A DNA stretch of 64,000 nucleotides from Coleophoma eucalyptorum (lineage: Eukaryota; Ascomycota; Leotiomycetes; Helotiales; Dermateaceae), in NCBI GenBank assembly GCA_026120035.1, contig JALRME010000036.1, positions 124,001-188,000 on the forward strand. Direction: 5' to 3'. The position numbers were made by a program, and so were the translations under genes. Below the pieces are notes generated by a model. The model did no database searches, had not been told where the DNA came from, and saw only the letters and a list, made by a program, of their open reading frames with translations. Positions 34,419-47,484 of the stretch are shown piece by piece. Every line of letters begins with the position of its first letter. Position 1 is the stretch's first letter.

Positions 34419-36275
34419 TTACTGACTGATCGAAACCCCTATGCTGCTTGCATATGCGCAGCGCCTCGCCTGATCTACTGGCACATCTTCCATGCCAACT
34501 GCGTTTACATCATTAGGGAAATGTATCCTTCGCTGACTCAGAGCACTGAAAGTCTCCCAAATGGGACTTCCCGGCAGTCGATATGTGTTGGGATCTTTTG
34601 ACCGTATAAAAGATGTCCAATACCCTTGGATGGTTGGGATAAGAGAAGAGTCTGGTGCGGATGAAGTCCCCCAGATTGAAGCAAACTCAGAAGTATGAGT
34701 CACTCCATAGCCAGATATGGCATTGTTAGGATCAAGAACGTCCCAGCTGTCATTCTAATGAGAATTGAAACTTGCACGGAAAAGAGCCGGCATGCGGTCA
34801 CTTACTGGTAATTCCAACTCGACCCTACTCCACAGTTCGGGAACTGGCCACTTAGATATATTCCTGGACAATTGTAGCGCATTTCACCATAAGCATTTGC
34901 AGCTGCGCGCCAATATTCTCCGGTATTGGGGAACTGCTCCGCCTTAGGCCAGTACATGTCGATTATGGCTAATTGATCCCGAGTTAACTTGACCCAATTG
35001 TTCTTCAAAAATTTGTTCATCGCCGTCACATTGTTGATGTTTGTTGGCGTAAAGATTGTACCTTCATTGGTATCGTCCCTTTGGTCAGTTAGAAGTGAAA
35101 ACGGACAACAGTGCGACAAGCAGGACATACCCAAATATAACAGGCACTTTGACAAACTTTCCTTGCGCATACAGGTTGTATGTGTAGTCAGTCGTGAAAC
35201 TGCCATCGATGACATTACTAAAAGTATATGATGGCGGTCCACCAGCACCCCCTGGCGTCGGGAGATCAATCAGATTATTTGTAGCAAGAAGCTCGACATC
35301 GACATCTCGGAGACAGGCCAGAGTGTTTGTACTATTGTCACAGCCAACTCTGTTTACAAGATGATCATACTGGTACTGGCTCTCTGCGACAGTGAGCTGT
35401 GCTCCGAAAGATTGGCTCTCCGCTGCCGCAGCATGAAATAATCCATCGTCACGTCCACCATATGCCGAGAGATGAAGATCCACAGATGCTCCTCCAGCGG
35501 ACGCCCCTGCAATAGTGACATGATTCGGATCTCCTCCAAACTGGGAATCATTTAGCACAACGCTACACGTGCAGAGATTACTTACCAAACATATGTATTT
35601 TTGAATCCACTCCAACAGAAGTCGCTGATCTAGTAGGCCCACGTTCAGATCTCCATCGTCTGAGACTTCCTTGCTCGCTAAGAAGCCCCAAAGACCAACA
35701 CGGTAATTGAATGTCACAACGACGATATCATAGTCGCCAGCAACTACCAGAGAAGTCCCATTCACGGCTGGACCAGCTAAAGAGTTAAACCCTCCACCTT
35801 GGAAATTTACAAATACTGGATGCCCTTGCTTGACACTTTTCGAAGGTGCATAAATATCTAGGAAGAGGCAATCTTCTGAGAACCCTGCTCTAAGACCTGT
35901 AGAGGGCGTTGGCATACATACGGCTCCTCGCTTTGTAGATGTAAAATTAGCATTCTCCTGTATCTTTAAATTCCAGAAAGAAAAAAAATACACGCAAACC
36001 TAAATGAAAAAAAAATGAAAACAAGATGATTCACTTACAGTATCAGCTTTCAGGACCCCTTCCTGGTGCACCGGTGGCTGTGCTTTCCTGAATCTCAAAT
36101 GTCCCAAAGGCGGTGCTGCATAGCGGATTCCGAGCCATTGGTTGACACCATTGACTACAGATGCGCCGACATATTTCGAATATCCCAAATCCACTTCCAG
36201 ATTGATTTGATCGCGTGGGTGCCCATGGCCCAGAAAGGCCAGGAGGCTCAATAATACAAGTGCTGCCAAAAACAT
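34419..36275 (-). CDS. Secreted carboxylesterase, type B (cholinesterase/lipase family)
   Basis: Five exons (36275..36039, 35963..35586, 35540..35131, 35078..34806, 34746..34419) give 541 aa, normal for the family. A signal peptide starts the protein (MFLAALVLLSLLAFLGHGHP). Landmarks follow in order: WLGIRYAAPPLGHLRF, SEDCLFLDIYAP, the oxyanion-hole loop NFQGGGF, NYRVGLWGF, the nucleophile elbow GASAGGAS (catalytic Ser), and GVTHTSEFASIWG (catalytic His). Several N-glycosylation sequons and paired cysteines suit an extracellular enzyme. The second intron contains A- and T-runs and an upstream AG; the ATAAAG acceptor was chosen because it restores IQENANF in frame. It hydrolyses carboxylic esters; the natural substrate cannot be told. 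Confidence 0.9.
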
Positions 36276-39038
36276 GGCGAAGAATTTTTGCCAGGGTCGA
36301 AGCCGGTGGAATCTGAGATGGATTCAGTATATACTTGACATCTCACACTGTCAAAAAGCGCAGATTGAGATGCCGGTCTTATAGGGAACGAAAGCCAGAA
36401 CACCCCCACTAGCTCTTTACGCAGAAACCGAGGGTAAAGAGGGGCAGATACGTTAGGAAAGAAAAGAGCCAAACAGATGCTATCGACATATTTAGGCAAA
36501 GAAAGAGAGGAAAACTAGTCTGCAGCTTATGTCATATGTAGCATTCATTGACCGACCACTGAGAACAAGATTGGAGCTTGATGCTCGTGGTAGTTGTTGG
36601 ATTGAGGGGTTACGTACTTCTGCACCTAAAGCAAGTCACGCTGATATTTCATGATGCACTTCGCCGCTGCACAGTATGGCATGATCAAGGAGAAAGCTGT
36701 TGCGCTGCTGAGCGCTAGCGCATAGAGAAGCTCGCTCTTTGCTCGCGGGATGCGGTTCGATGCGAGAGCTGGAGTGAGACACATGGCGCAGTAATGAAAA
36801 GAGTGACTTACCCGCAAGACATTTCCCTCCTCATCTTGGACTCCCGGCCTTCTTCCAAGGCGATATAGCTATAAGCACCCATCGTTCCTATTTCTGCCTC
36901 GATCTTCGGTAGCCCAAACTGAAACTGATCCTCCTCCTCTCTTCAGCCGCAAGTGTATGTGGTCTTCGAGGCGGTCTTCTTTACTGGCATGAAGCCATTG
37001 CGTTCCACCACTCAGTCCGTCTTAGTGGTGGTAGTGAGGTTGTTAGGGTTGTGGGGTAAATAAAGCGCGGTTGTCGGTGGGTTGCCTGTTGCTGATCTCG
37101 GGGTTTAATCAGTATCCGAAGTTCTGCTCACTGGAAGATTTGCTGCTCGGGCTGATGTGATGAGATGGATGAATAGTTTCGGCTAAATATGGATGTTGTC
37201 TTTGAGTTTGTTTTTTCTTCTGTCCAGAGAAGGTATCACTAGGGGATGATGAGAAATTGTACGACTAAGTATCGCTTAAACCATCTGTTGGTTTCGTGTT
37301 CTGCAAAGCATCCAGCTCAGCAGCATGAAATATGGCACACGCTGAATTTCTGGTCGGGTTCACCGTGGTGACATCAAAGGACGATGGAATTTGGAATTCT
37401 TGCGAGGTGACATTGAGTTGAAGACCTTCGTATTTTATAAAGCGTGTTCTATTTAAGTTCGCAACCATGCCATCGCACACGCGTCAAGTCGTTGCTGTAA
37501 GGGATCAACGCGATAGAAAATACTTTGCGGGTGGCCTGGAATGTATTCTAAATTGTGAAGCGCCTGCAAAGCAAAGTGCTCCTAACTCGTAAGGGCGGCG
37601 AAGTCCGTTGTATCGCGCCGCTGAAGATTTTCCGAGGCCGTGGGTGGTGGGCCAGGGACACGATAGATATACTTTATTGGCGCTGAGTTTATGTAGTTGC
37701 TGTACGGAGTAGACTCCGAAGACTCCGGACATCGTCCAGTGAATCAATGAATCTTAGCCTATCGTTGATAATCTTGCTGAAGTTCAGAGGGGACGAATAA
37801 GGCCTTCTTTCTCTGACTTGTAGCTCGTCCCAAGCCATGCGAATCGTAGTTCGTAAGACGGCCCAACTTGAACACCGCAACTACTTAAGAAGTGCCACAT
37901 CACTTCTTTCTCTCTTCTATTCTTTCCTCTCTTCCTCCAACTGCGTTGTTGGCATGAGTATGCCGAACATCGTGAAGTATCTCAATTGCAAGTGCAATTC
38001 TCCCCGGCACTGAACTTCTCGCCTTGCATATGGTAGGGTAGGTATCTTGGAAGTGGGGGAAGTCTACCTGCTTTCGACATCCAACGCGACGAGCGTTGGC
38101 ATACCTATCTTGGTTCCACCGTGCGCGCACTGTGCCTGCTCTCTTCAGTTCTTATAACATGCCGGGGTTTTCGCTTGATCTGTCTGTCTGTATCGGAGAA
38201 CTGTTGAATTTTCTCTTGTGTCCCTGTTGGCACTTTTACTCTGGGGGCATACGCATCATCCATCTAGCCAATGATGGTGATCAAAATTTAAATAGCCCTT
38301 AGGCAAAGGCCGATAGTCTATTGTGGCAACATCAAAACCGATTGCCCCAGCCTGAGAGTCGTTCGTGGCAATTGTCTGCCCATGCTCTCTATGTGCTTGG
38401 CACTGCAACTGCCAAGATGATAAGGGCCACCCTTCAGCTAAGATGGGTCTTCCATTTAACGTTGGCGAGTGCTTGGAAGATGTAACGTAGAATTCTTGGG
38501 AGAGTGAATCCGGAAGGTCAGTGATTTTATGAATCTAAATTCTTGACCTGGAGTCAGATGGAGAGGGTGTCGTAAAGTTATCGTCTGCTAACATAAGAAA
38601 AGCCATTCTGAGACTGGAAGGAGGAACGGATCGTCTGATACTTGTCGATATTACGAGCGCAGCGCTATAATCACAATGGGCGGAATAGGAAGTTCGATGC
38701 ATGCTATGCGTGGGAATGGCGCTGTCAGTAGCACGATCGAGACTCTTGAGATAACGATTTCTGGAAGTTGAGTAAATGACGGCCAGAAGTGTGAGGGCGG
38801 ATATCAACGGTTGCCAAGCTCCTTGGCTGCTGTCGATGGACCAAAGCGATGGCAGCATGGGGGCAGAGATGAATACCGGACCTTGCAGCAGAATCCCTCG
38901 CGATAAGGACTTGTAATGGGCATTTATATAAGGAGGACCTTTGTGCACCCTTAACCGCTCAGATAAGGCTATCTTTTCCTTTATATTTGAGCTAGTCAGA
39001 AGCCATCGACTAAGCTGCAAACTCAAGTCTCTGTCAGA
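36276..39038. other. Long intergenic stretch, esterase / OPT transporter
   Basis: About 2.8 kb between two divergent genes with no supportable gene. A 181-codon frame on the minus strand at 38535..39080 overlaps the OPT start, lacks an ATG at its listed 5' end and looks like chance. A pyrimidine-rich stretch lies near 37900-37940. Confidence 0.4.
38935..38941 (+). promoter_or_regulatory. TATA box of the OPT transporter gene
   Basis: TATATAA occurs 98 bases before the start codon, within a standard fungal core-promoter distance. Confidence 0.5.
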
Positions 39039-42000
39039 ATGCCGGAGCCCATTGTTGAGAAGCAGGCTGTGCATCAGCAAGTGACAGATGAATCTCTAGG
39101 CAATGATGGGAAAGCAACTGTGCTTGTAAGCAATTTCTCTAGCAGCTAACTAAGCAAAGCTTTTCTAACCATTCACATCCAGCCTAGCTATGATTCCGCC
39201 GACGAGATCTCTCTAGGAGTTGTCGAGCAGTGAGTGGTCTTATGAAACCTCAGTTTCCCCCTTCCAGCTGACCATAGAAGGGAGCTCAACGTCACCGAGA
39301 ACGATCTTCTTGAAGCTAGGGACGGTGCAAAAGACATCAGCCTCGAAGAGACTCGAGTGGTAAGTTTATGTGTTGTTCAACTCAGAAACCAGCTGACCTC
39401 TAGCACTCAGATTATGACCCAAGTGCTTAAGATACACGAGCAAGACCCCAATTTCCCTCTCAGGATCATTCAGCGAATCCAGGAGTTTCTTAATAATGAG
39501 AATGTCTTTGAAAATCCCGAGAAGCATGCGGATCTCATCCAAGAAATGAAGATAGAGGCGGCATTGATTACAAACAACAGCCCGTACGCTGAAGTACGAG
39601 CAGTCGTCGATAATACTGATGATGTGAACATGCCTTCGGCCACAATTCGAGCTTGGGTCATCGGCCTCTTATTCGTTGCTGCGCTCGCATTTATTAACCA
39701 ACTTTTCTCCATCCGTCAACCTGGTATTACCGTTGCAGCAAACGTTGCACAGCTGCTTTGCTACCCGGCTGGCAAGTTCCTCGAAGCTGTCCTTCCAGAC
39801 TGGGGCTTCACCCTCTTTGGAACTCGTCACAGCTTGAACCCTGGCAAATTTTCACGCAAAGAGCACATGCTTATCACCATAATGGCAAATGTTGGGTACG
39901 TATTGGCCTAATCAAATGACGTTATATTATCTATTTTCATTTCAGACGAAGATGAGATGGGCTAATTCTGGGGTTCTTCATATAGATACCATACGCCGTA
40001 CACGGACAACATCATCTGGAGTCAGTATCTACCACAGTACTTCAATCAGAGCTACGCTGGTCAATTCTCTTATCAAATTCTGATTGCCTTGGGGACAAAT
40101 TGTGAGTGGATACTTTTATGCTCCTCCATCAAATGCGACGATTTCGATATTTGAAATATCAGTCTGTTGAAAATCGCATTAACTAGCTTTTAGTCATCGG
40201 CTATGGTTTAGCAGGAATCTGTCGAAGATTTTTGGTTTATCCATCTTATTGTGTTTGGCCAGCATCTCTGGTGACCATTGCCCTAAACTCGGCATTCCAC
40301 ACCACAAACAACGTCTCAGTTACAGGACCTTTTAAGAAGATCTTCACTATCTCACGTCTGAAGTTCTTCGTGGTAACATTCGCAGCGATGTTCGTCTACT
40401 TTTGGTTCCCAAATTATTTATTCCAAGCCCTCAGTCTTTTCTCGTGGATGACATGGATCGCCCCTAACAATGTCGACCTCAGTGCCATATCTGGTGTATC
40501 ATCTGGTCTCGGACTTAACCCACTTCCTACCTTTGATTGGAACCTCTTACTTTTCGATGAGCAAGATCCACTCATGGTTCCTTTCTTCAACACCATTAAC
40601 AAGTTTGCTGGCATGTTCTGCGGAATGTTCGTCATTATTGGGATGTGGTATACGAATGCATACTATACCTCCTATCTCCCCATCAACTCGAACAGAGTCT
40701 TCGACAATACTGCAGCATACTATAATGTCTCCCTCGCTATCAACAGCAAAGGACTGTTTGATGCTGAGAAGTATGAGAACTACAGTCCTGCGTATCTCGC
40801 AGCTGGAAACCTGACCGTATACTTTTTCTTCTTCGCCATATATTCCGCAACTATCTCATATGCTTATCTATACCATTCTCATGAGATTATGATGGGTTTC
40901 CGCAACTTTGTACGAAGCTTTAAGTCAAACAAGGATAGTGTAGGAAAAGAGGAGTACAAAGACATCCATAATAAGCTAATGTCTGCCTATCCAGAAGGTT
41001 AGTGTTCTTCTAGTTTCAAATGTTTCTTACTAATCTTCCCAGTTCCTGAATGGTGGTACTTGATCTGCTTGCTTTGCGCTATTGGGTTTGGCTGTGCAGG
41101 TATTGCAGCTTGGGATACTTATACCAGCCCTGGTGTCGTTTTCTATGGCATTGCCTTGTGCCTGGTCTTTGTTATTCCTATTGGCATTATCAAAGCCATC
41201 ACTGGAATTGAGGTGACCTTAAATGTGCTCGCAGAGTTTATTGGTGGATCTTGGGTGGCTGGCAACGCACTTGCTATGAACTACTTCAAATCTTTTGGGT
41301 AAGTCTGACTTGAATTTCCAACTTTCCATGCACGAGTTAACAAAGCCCTAGATATGTTACGTGTGCTACGACCCTTCGCTTTTCTAACGACTTGAAGCTG
41401 GCGCATTATGTGAAAATTCCCCCACGGCAGACCTTTTTTGCCCAGATGATTGCAACTTTGGTTTCGACACTAGTCTGCACTGGTGTACTCAACTTTCAAA
41501 TGAACAAGATCGAAGGCGTCTGTACCGCTGACCAACCGAACCACTTCACCTGCCCTGGTATCAACACTTTCTTCACGGCTTCCGTCCTCTGGGGTACAAT
41601 TGGCCCACATAAGGTGTTTGGTAAGGGCGGTCAATACGCTGAACTGCTTATTGGCTTCCCACTTGGGCTTATTCTTCCCTTTATCTTCTACTATGCGCAG
41701 AAGAAATATCCTACCAAGAAATGGTTGAGACAAGTTCATCCTGTTATTCTGATGTACGGAGGTATCTGCTGGTCGCCTTATAACCTGGCCTATGTTTGGC
41801 CCGCCGTACCAATCGGGTGGTATGCCATGGTTTACATGAAGAAAAGATACGTAGGTTTCTGGTCAAAGGTAAGAGCAGCAAATGTACATTGAAGGACACT
41901 GCTAATATTCGAACAGTACAATTATGTTCTCTCTGCATCATGGTCATCAGCCATTGCCATTGCCGGTATTATCATCTTCTTCTCTCTCCAATGGACAGGC

Positions 42001-42120
42001 AAGAGTGTTTCTTGGGGTGGCAATAATATTGTTTCTAAAGGTTGTGAGGGCGACCGGTGCACGAGATTGACACTTGCTGACGGAGAGATCTTTGGGCCTG
42101 GACCTGGAGAGTTTCGCTAA
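39039..42120 (+). CDS. Oligopeptide transporter, OPT family
   Basis: Nine exons (39039..39125, 39183..39229, 39278..39359, 39411..39895, 39986..40101, 40194..40997, 41043..41298, 41352..41868, 41917..42120) give 865 aa in frame. The N-terminal 140 residues are hydrophilic; the rest has about 14 to 16 membrane spans. Typical OPT blocks are IRAWVIGLLFVAALAFINQLF, YHTPYTDNIIWSQYLPQYFN, WPASLVTIALNSAFH, IAEFIGG-like AEFIGGSWVAGNALAMNYFK, and CTADQPNHFTCPG with WGTIGPHKVFG. The family imports small peptides or glutathione (and, in the YSL branch, metal chelates) with protons; this sequence resembles the peptide/glutathione branch. The intron at 39896..39985 contains a second AG that was skipped to keep the frame. 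Confidence 0.93.
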
Positions 42121-42666
42121 GTTATGATATGCACTCCATTTTCTTACCCTATATGTTATGAGAGGTAATGGACCTATAATCTTGGTAGATATGGAACACT
42201 GGTGTAACTGTGTTCAAGGTAATCGGTTTGGTTATACGTATTCAATATACCCTGACTTGAAGTTCAACCGATGTCTACGACCAGCATTATCTGCACTTCG
42301 AATCAATTATGCACATGAAATACAAAAATTTTTTATCTTTCACATGAATCTTTGAGTTCTAACATATAAGATATGGACACATATAATGGAAAGCAATATG
42401 GGCATAAATTCCTGCTTCGGATGAGGAGGCCGGGAGCGGCGGAGGCGATAAAGTGCTAGTCTTATCAATCCACCTTTTTTTGAACCTGCCAATACAACAC
42501 ATCAACAGCAAAATTTGCAAAAAAGACAAAGGCAGACTACCTAGATATTTGATGGAAAAGATTTCTCAAGAAAAATAATAATGGAAAATCCGCTGAATGC
42601 GAGGAATAAGAGGCCAAAAAAAAGAAAGGGTCTCTGAATATTGCTATTTCAGAACCACGGGGATTG
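42121..42666. other. Intergenic, 3' of the OPT gene
   Basis: About 550 AT-rich bases with no gene. Frames crossing into the tRNA are artefacts. Confidence 0.5.
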
Positions 42667-42777
42667 AGCCCGAGGCGAGGCTCGAACTCGCGACCTTGAG
42701 GTGATCTCATGATCTGTTTTATTTCTAAAGCCAGAGGGAATAAGAGCCACACGCTCTACCGATTGAGCTACCCGGGC
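42667..42777 (-). tRNA. tRNA-Lys(CTT) with a 38-base intron
   Basis: Read on the minus strand, the acceptor GCCCGGG pairs with CTCGGGC. D-arm GCTC..GAGC and T-arm GCGAG-TTCGAGC-CTCGC are complete. The anticodon loop reads CTCTTA, so the anticodon is CTT (42744..42742, lysine). An intron of about 38 bases follows position 37 (42740..42703). The anticodon stem TGTGG/CCTCA has one U-U mismatch, which may be fixed by a slightly different exon boundary. The flanking frames that read RVAQSVERVA are the well-known translation artefact of a tRNA. Confidence 0.9.
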
Positions 42778-43178
42778 AATGCGGGTTATTTGTTGGATAC
42801 TAAACGTCTTGTTTTGCCTTATACAGGGAGAATTTGGAGGGGGGATTGCAAGTTTTTTTTCCCAGAAGAAAAATTTTCTCTCGTCCCCTAAGCGAGGAAA
42901 GATGGACGGAGGCGGACTCCAGTGGATTACTAACCACCGTGCTCTTAAGGATTTCGGCAATACGGGTGATGCGGACCAAATTTATACTTCGTTGATAAGA
43001 TAGTAGTATATTGATGATGAAAGGCAAGTTGGGTATTGTTTTATTATTTCCTAAAAGGCTAGTTCTATATTCGTGTTTTTATTTTCTTTAAATCGAAACG
43101 CTCGTTGTTCAAGTTTTTTGTTAATTTTTTATCTTCGGTTTTAATGGACTAGATCTCGATTTAAGACACAGCATTTAC
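42778..43178. other. Intergenic between tRNA-Lys and the monooxygenase gene
   Basis: About 400 bases: upstream flank of the tRNA and downstream flank of the monooxygenase, both minus strand. T-rich stretches near 42850 and 43075-43135. No gene seen. Confidence 0.5.
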
Positions 43179-45240
43179 TTATAACTCAAGATCATCCATG
43201 TAGTAAGCCAAGTCTCCAGCACCATTCTCATCTCTTATCGATGTGCCGTTGCCCATGTATGCAAATCTGTTCTTGGTTCGGTATTCGATGTCAAAGTGCT
43301 CGAAGCCAGCGTTCTGGATGAGATCTTCATAATAGTTAGTAGAGTTCTTAGTTGGAGTAAAGCAATATTATTTTGGGTTTGAATACCTTTGTAGTGAAGT
43401 GTGCTGCCTTGGTAGACACCAGTAACGTTGCCGCTCTCCTTTCCAGATTTGTACCATGCGCGGCAATTGTCTGACCAGACAGTACGCTTCAGTAGGTCTT
43501 GGGCATAAGCATTGTATTCTAATAGAGCATCGGGCTTGACGACAATGGATCTATATTATGTTAGCATCCGCAAAATCATCCATTGCCGGCCTTCCACTTA
43601 CTTGATATCCTCAGCTGCTATCTTCTTGATAGACTTTACGATGAAGTCGCACTGCCAGCCACAAGCTCTCAAAACACTACCGTTTCCAACGGGGCTGTTG
43701 GGGCCGTAGATTAAGAAGTAATTTGGCATGTCTCCAACATTGACACCCATGAAAGCGCTTGGGTCATCCCTCCAAGTTTTGTTTAGAGTAATACCGTTCT
43801 TACCAACCAGCTTCCACTCTGGGATCCATTTGGTATTGAAACCAGTGGCGCACACGATAATGTCGAAGTCCTCGGTCTTGCCATCAGCGGTCTCGATACC
43901 GGTAGCGGTCACTCTCTTGATTGGTGACCAGTTAGCGCGGCAGTTAGGTTCTTGGAGCGCCTCGAGATATCCATCTCCTGGCGAGATACGACGGCATCCA
44001 GCACTGAATTTGGGGATCATCTTCTCGGCAAGTTCTGGGTCGTTAACCATTCGTGACTTCATCAACGCTGTGCAGCCGGCCTGGACCATCTCGTGGACTG
44101 GGGAGTCTTTCTGGAGCATAAAGAAAGTGTAGTTGATTCTAAGGTTTTTCTCTTAGTGTGGATTCTTGATGGCGGCTCTTGATCGGACTTACGTGTGTTC
44201 AATACCCTTCAAGTATTTTCGGAATGCCTCCTTGTCTGTTCGATAAAGCTCCTTCTCTTCTTCGGTGTACGTGAAGTTCTTGCCATCCTTGGTAGGATCT
44301 GCAGCGAAGTTGGGTGCAATCCAAGTAGGGCTTCGGAGGTAGTTGGTAAGTTGAGCAACCTTGGGTTGCATAGCTGCGACAACTTGGATACCAGAAGATC
44401 CATTACCGATGACCGCTACCTTCTTGCCTTCCCACTCGTATGATTTATCCCTTCCGCACATTTAGTAAGAAGAATGGCTTCTGAAATCTTAACTAACCAT
44501 CTTGCAGTGTGCATCAGCTTTCCCTGGAAGTCCTTCAATCCCTCAATCTCAGGCCATTGTACGGCGCTGGGTACGATCAGCACTTTTCAAATTCATGGTC
44601 TTTTTCACCTACCTCAAGAACCCGGTTGCGTTGATGACAACATCTGCCGTATCTTCAAAGGTCTTTCCATTCTTGGTAACAGTGAGGTCCCATTTCCCGG
44701 AAGCTTCGTTCCATACTGCAGCATCAACTTTGGAATTGAATTGGATTGGTTCTTCGAGGCCGAACTTTGCAGCAGTGTCTTTGATGTATTTGTGAATTTC
44801 AGCTCCTGGTGCCATGAACTTGGACCAGTTTGGATTTGGAGCGAAGGGGAGGGTGTAGCAATCTGCAGCATGTGTCAATCAAGGTCTTGGGTAGAATGCA
44901 TGTATCCTTCTGAAACTTACGAGCGGGAATATCGCTAAACAGAAACCGGATATCAGCTCGCGAATACACTTAACCATCTCAAGAATACATACCAAGCTGC
45001 CCCTGGGTAAACATTCTCATACCATGTTCCGCCAATGTCGCTGTTTCTTTCGTAGATTGTGAAGTCTACATCATCCGCTCCAAAAGAATTCTCGTTTCTG
45101 ATCTTGTGGGAAATAGTCAATCCGGATAGACCAGCTCCAATACAGACGACTCTAAGCTTTCGACGACTAAAGATTGGCTCCTCTTTGATTGGCACCGAAT
45201 TACTTGGATTGAGGCTCAGGTTTTCCAAAATTGAACCCAT
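43179..45240 (-). CDS. FAD-dependent monooxygenase, type I Baeyer-Villiger
   Basis: Eight exons (45240..44993, 44934..44921, 44862..44613, 44566..44498, 44450..44193, 44138..43602, 43550..43387, 43324..43179) give 561 aa. Exon 2 is only 14 bases and restores GAAWCDIPAHCYTLPF. The FAD site is CIGAGLSGL near residue 32, the NADPH site VIGNGSSG, and the Baeyer-Villiger fingerprint F-x-G-x3-H-x3-W reads FQGKLMHTARWD. ATGF near the C-terminal third (CATGFNTKW) completes the fold. Such enzymes insert oxygen next to a ketone, giving an ester or lactone, and occur in polyketide/terpenoid pathways and in degradation. No synthase gene lies in the window, so a pathway cannot be named. N- or S-oxidation is an alternative activity. 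Confidence 0.91.
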
Positions 45241-47484
45241 GTTGACAATATTCTTCTGGTCAAGATTTTAAAAAAAAAGTAAAGTTCTTACAGATTGATG
45301 ATGCAGGATAATTTGGAGGACTGGGACAATATGCACAAGGTGTTTGATAAGACATGCAGGCCTATTTATCAACGTCCACTATACCACATAGCACTTCAGG
45401 GTCCACCTGTATATGCGAAAACGCAAAAGCAACGGCTGCCATGGACTCTATCTTGTTCCATTTTGGGAAATGAATGGTACTATTGCCAGCGATACAGAGA
45501 TTATCATACGGTGCAGATAGCAGCCTGATGCACGTAAATGCAGAGAATGCCCTTTGAAAGCTCACACCGCACCTACCGCAACCATCGAATTGGGAAAGAT
45601 CTACGAAACTAACTTACCATCGCATATACTTCTTAACGCTCCTCGCGTGTCAAACGTCAATGTCCCGCTGTCAGACAACGGCCTCAGTTCCATCGGTATC
45701 TGCGATGATCAGCGCTCGCATATGCCCTAGTGTCTGAAACGGCACGGAAAGGGGCGAAGGGTCTACATCTATGGAAGCTCCACTATCCACTTCTCATTGC
45801 ATCGAGTTGCGTGGCATCGCCGGGCAGTCTTTATTGCCGAAGACAACTTTGATCCATATTGTCGATCTTATGCTGCTTGTTTGAAGCATTTTATGGAAAG
45901 AACAAACATGTATGGAAAGTTTTCCGTAACCCGAAAGAGACTGGCTCAGTCTCATGCCCCAAGGCAACGGCATTTGGGAAATAAGAGAAGACTGCAGCAT
46001 GCCAAACTTGCCGGTTCGAGTCATTTAGCGGCATGCTTTGATGCAACAGTAGCATTGGGATTTGTATCCTTGTTGATTTAACAATGCATATACAAGGGAA
46101 GAGCCGAAGGAAATCTAAAGCAATTCTACTGATTGGAGCCGATCTTGAAGTATCCCTGGTTTCGACTACTGTACAATCATTGCTGGGTTACTGTGCCACT
46201 GGCGTATCGTAGAATTGGGATTTAATTGGTATGTGATTTTCAAATCACCCGTGTCCTTTGCAGAACAGCTTCTTTGTCGATGGATCCGAGGCCTCAAAAT
46301 GTCCTGCTATGATTCGCTGTTACTGCCGGGATATGTGCACCCAAGCTTTGAATGGGTCTCAATTGAGTGGAACGCTACAGGATACGCTTTTTTTGAACTT
46401 AAGCGAATCGAACGTCCATATCTTCCTGGTAAGCGACGGAGAGATATACTGGAGACTTCCTCCTGGTCTGCATCAAGCGAGATCAACATACGCCATTTTG
46501 CCTCCCGCGGAACAGGTGTATTTTCCATGCTCTTATGCAGACCCACGATACTGGGTCATAAGTCATGATACAGGATATTATTGGCAGCTGTAACTTCTCC
46601 ATCCTAAACTGCAGCCAAATCTGCCTCAACCTCTCACCTGTTCGGCGCCACTGGAAACGGTAAGACATGTCGGTGTACAGCAGGTGACTGGGCATGTAGA
46701 TCGAGATTTGTGTGGGAATTTTTATGCAACTCCATGCTCTCTGCTTTCCTGGGAGGGCAAGGATACGGGAAATTTATACGACGGCAGTTCTTGCCAATGC
46801 TCTCTACTCAAGATCGAGTCGTTTTCAATAACCCTCAAGTACTTTTATCTGAGCATGTTGAAAAGATTATGACTACTACTTATAGTCTGTAGAGCACTCT
46901 CAGCAGATAAAGTTTCGTCGTTGATTTTCCGGGATGAGTTGATATCTTTCGAATTTTGAGCCTTCTTTTGCAAATCATCGTAGCATGAGGCACTCTTCTA
47001 GTTGTGTTACACTGGGCCCTAAATCAAGAATTATCAGGGGGGGTATTGGCTCTGGCCTCAGTGTTAACGGGGCACTGAACAGAAATGATTGTCAGACCGG
47101 TTCAAGCGACAAACGGCTCCTAACGAGCCAACGGATACTAGACGATAATCAGTAAGAGAAGAGAATCTACCCCACTCAATCTTTTGACAAGCAAAATGAG
47201 ATACTTCAACTCCTGTAGATCTCTGCACGGGAGTTCTAACGTGCTAGACGAATGCGCGGCGACAAGAATCTAACCCAGTTGTGACAGGGACTGCATCAAG
47301 ATCTTCACGTCAAAATAGTCAAGGGTTGCTTGACTCTTTTTTATATCCTCGAAGTCTCCGCTCTCCACATTCCGTGTTGACTTTCTTTTGCAGTTTGTTT
47401 CAATTCATCTTTCTAGCTTATGGTTGGAGCTTAAATATAAGAGCCTTTCAGATACATCATATCGGAGTCGCCGTCCAGACCGCC
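45241..47484. other. Long intergenic stretch, monooxygenase / rhodopsin-fold gene
   Basis: About 2.2 kb between divergent genes. Frames of up to 117 codons (for example 46215..46593) overlap each other in different phases and have no features. I see no RNA gene or repeat. Confidence 0.4.

Noticed and set aside
37021..37060. G/T-rich stretch with GTTAGGGTTGTGGGG
   Set aside because: It looks telomere-like over a few bases only; TTAGGG is not tandemly repeated, so no telomeric or interstitial array is claimed.
38535..39080. 181-codon minus-strand frame overlapping the OPT start
   Set aside because: It overlaps the OPT promoter and first exon antisense, has no clear ATG at the 5' end and no recognisable features.
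42649..42960. Minus-strand frame reading RVAQSVERVALIP
   Set aside because: This is the usual false protein produced by translating through a tRNA gene; here tRNA-Lys.
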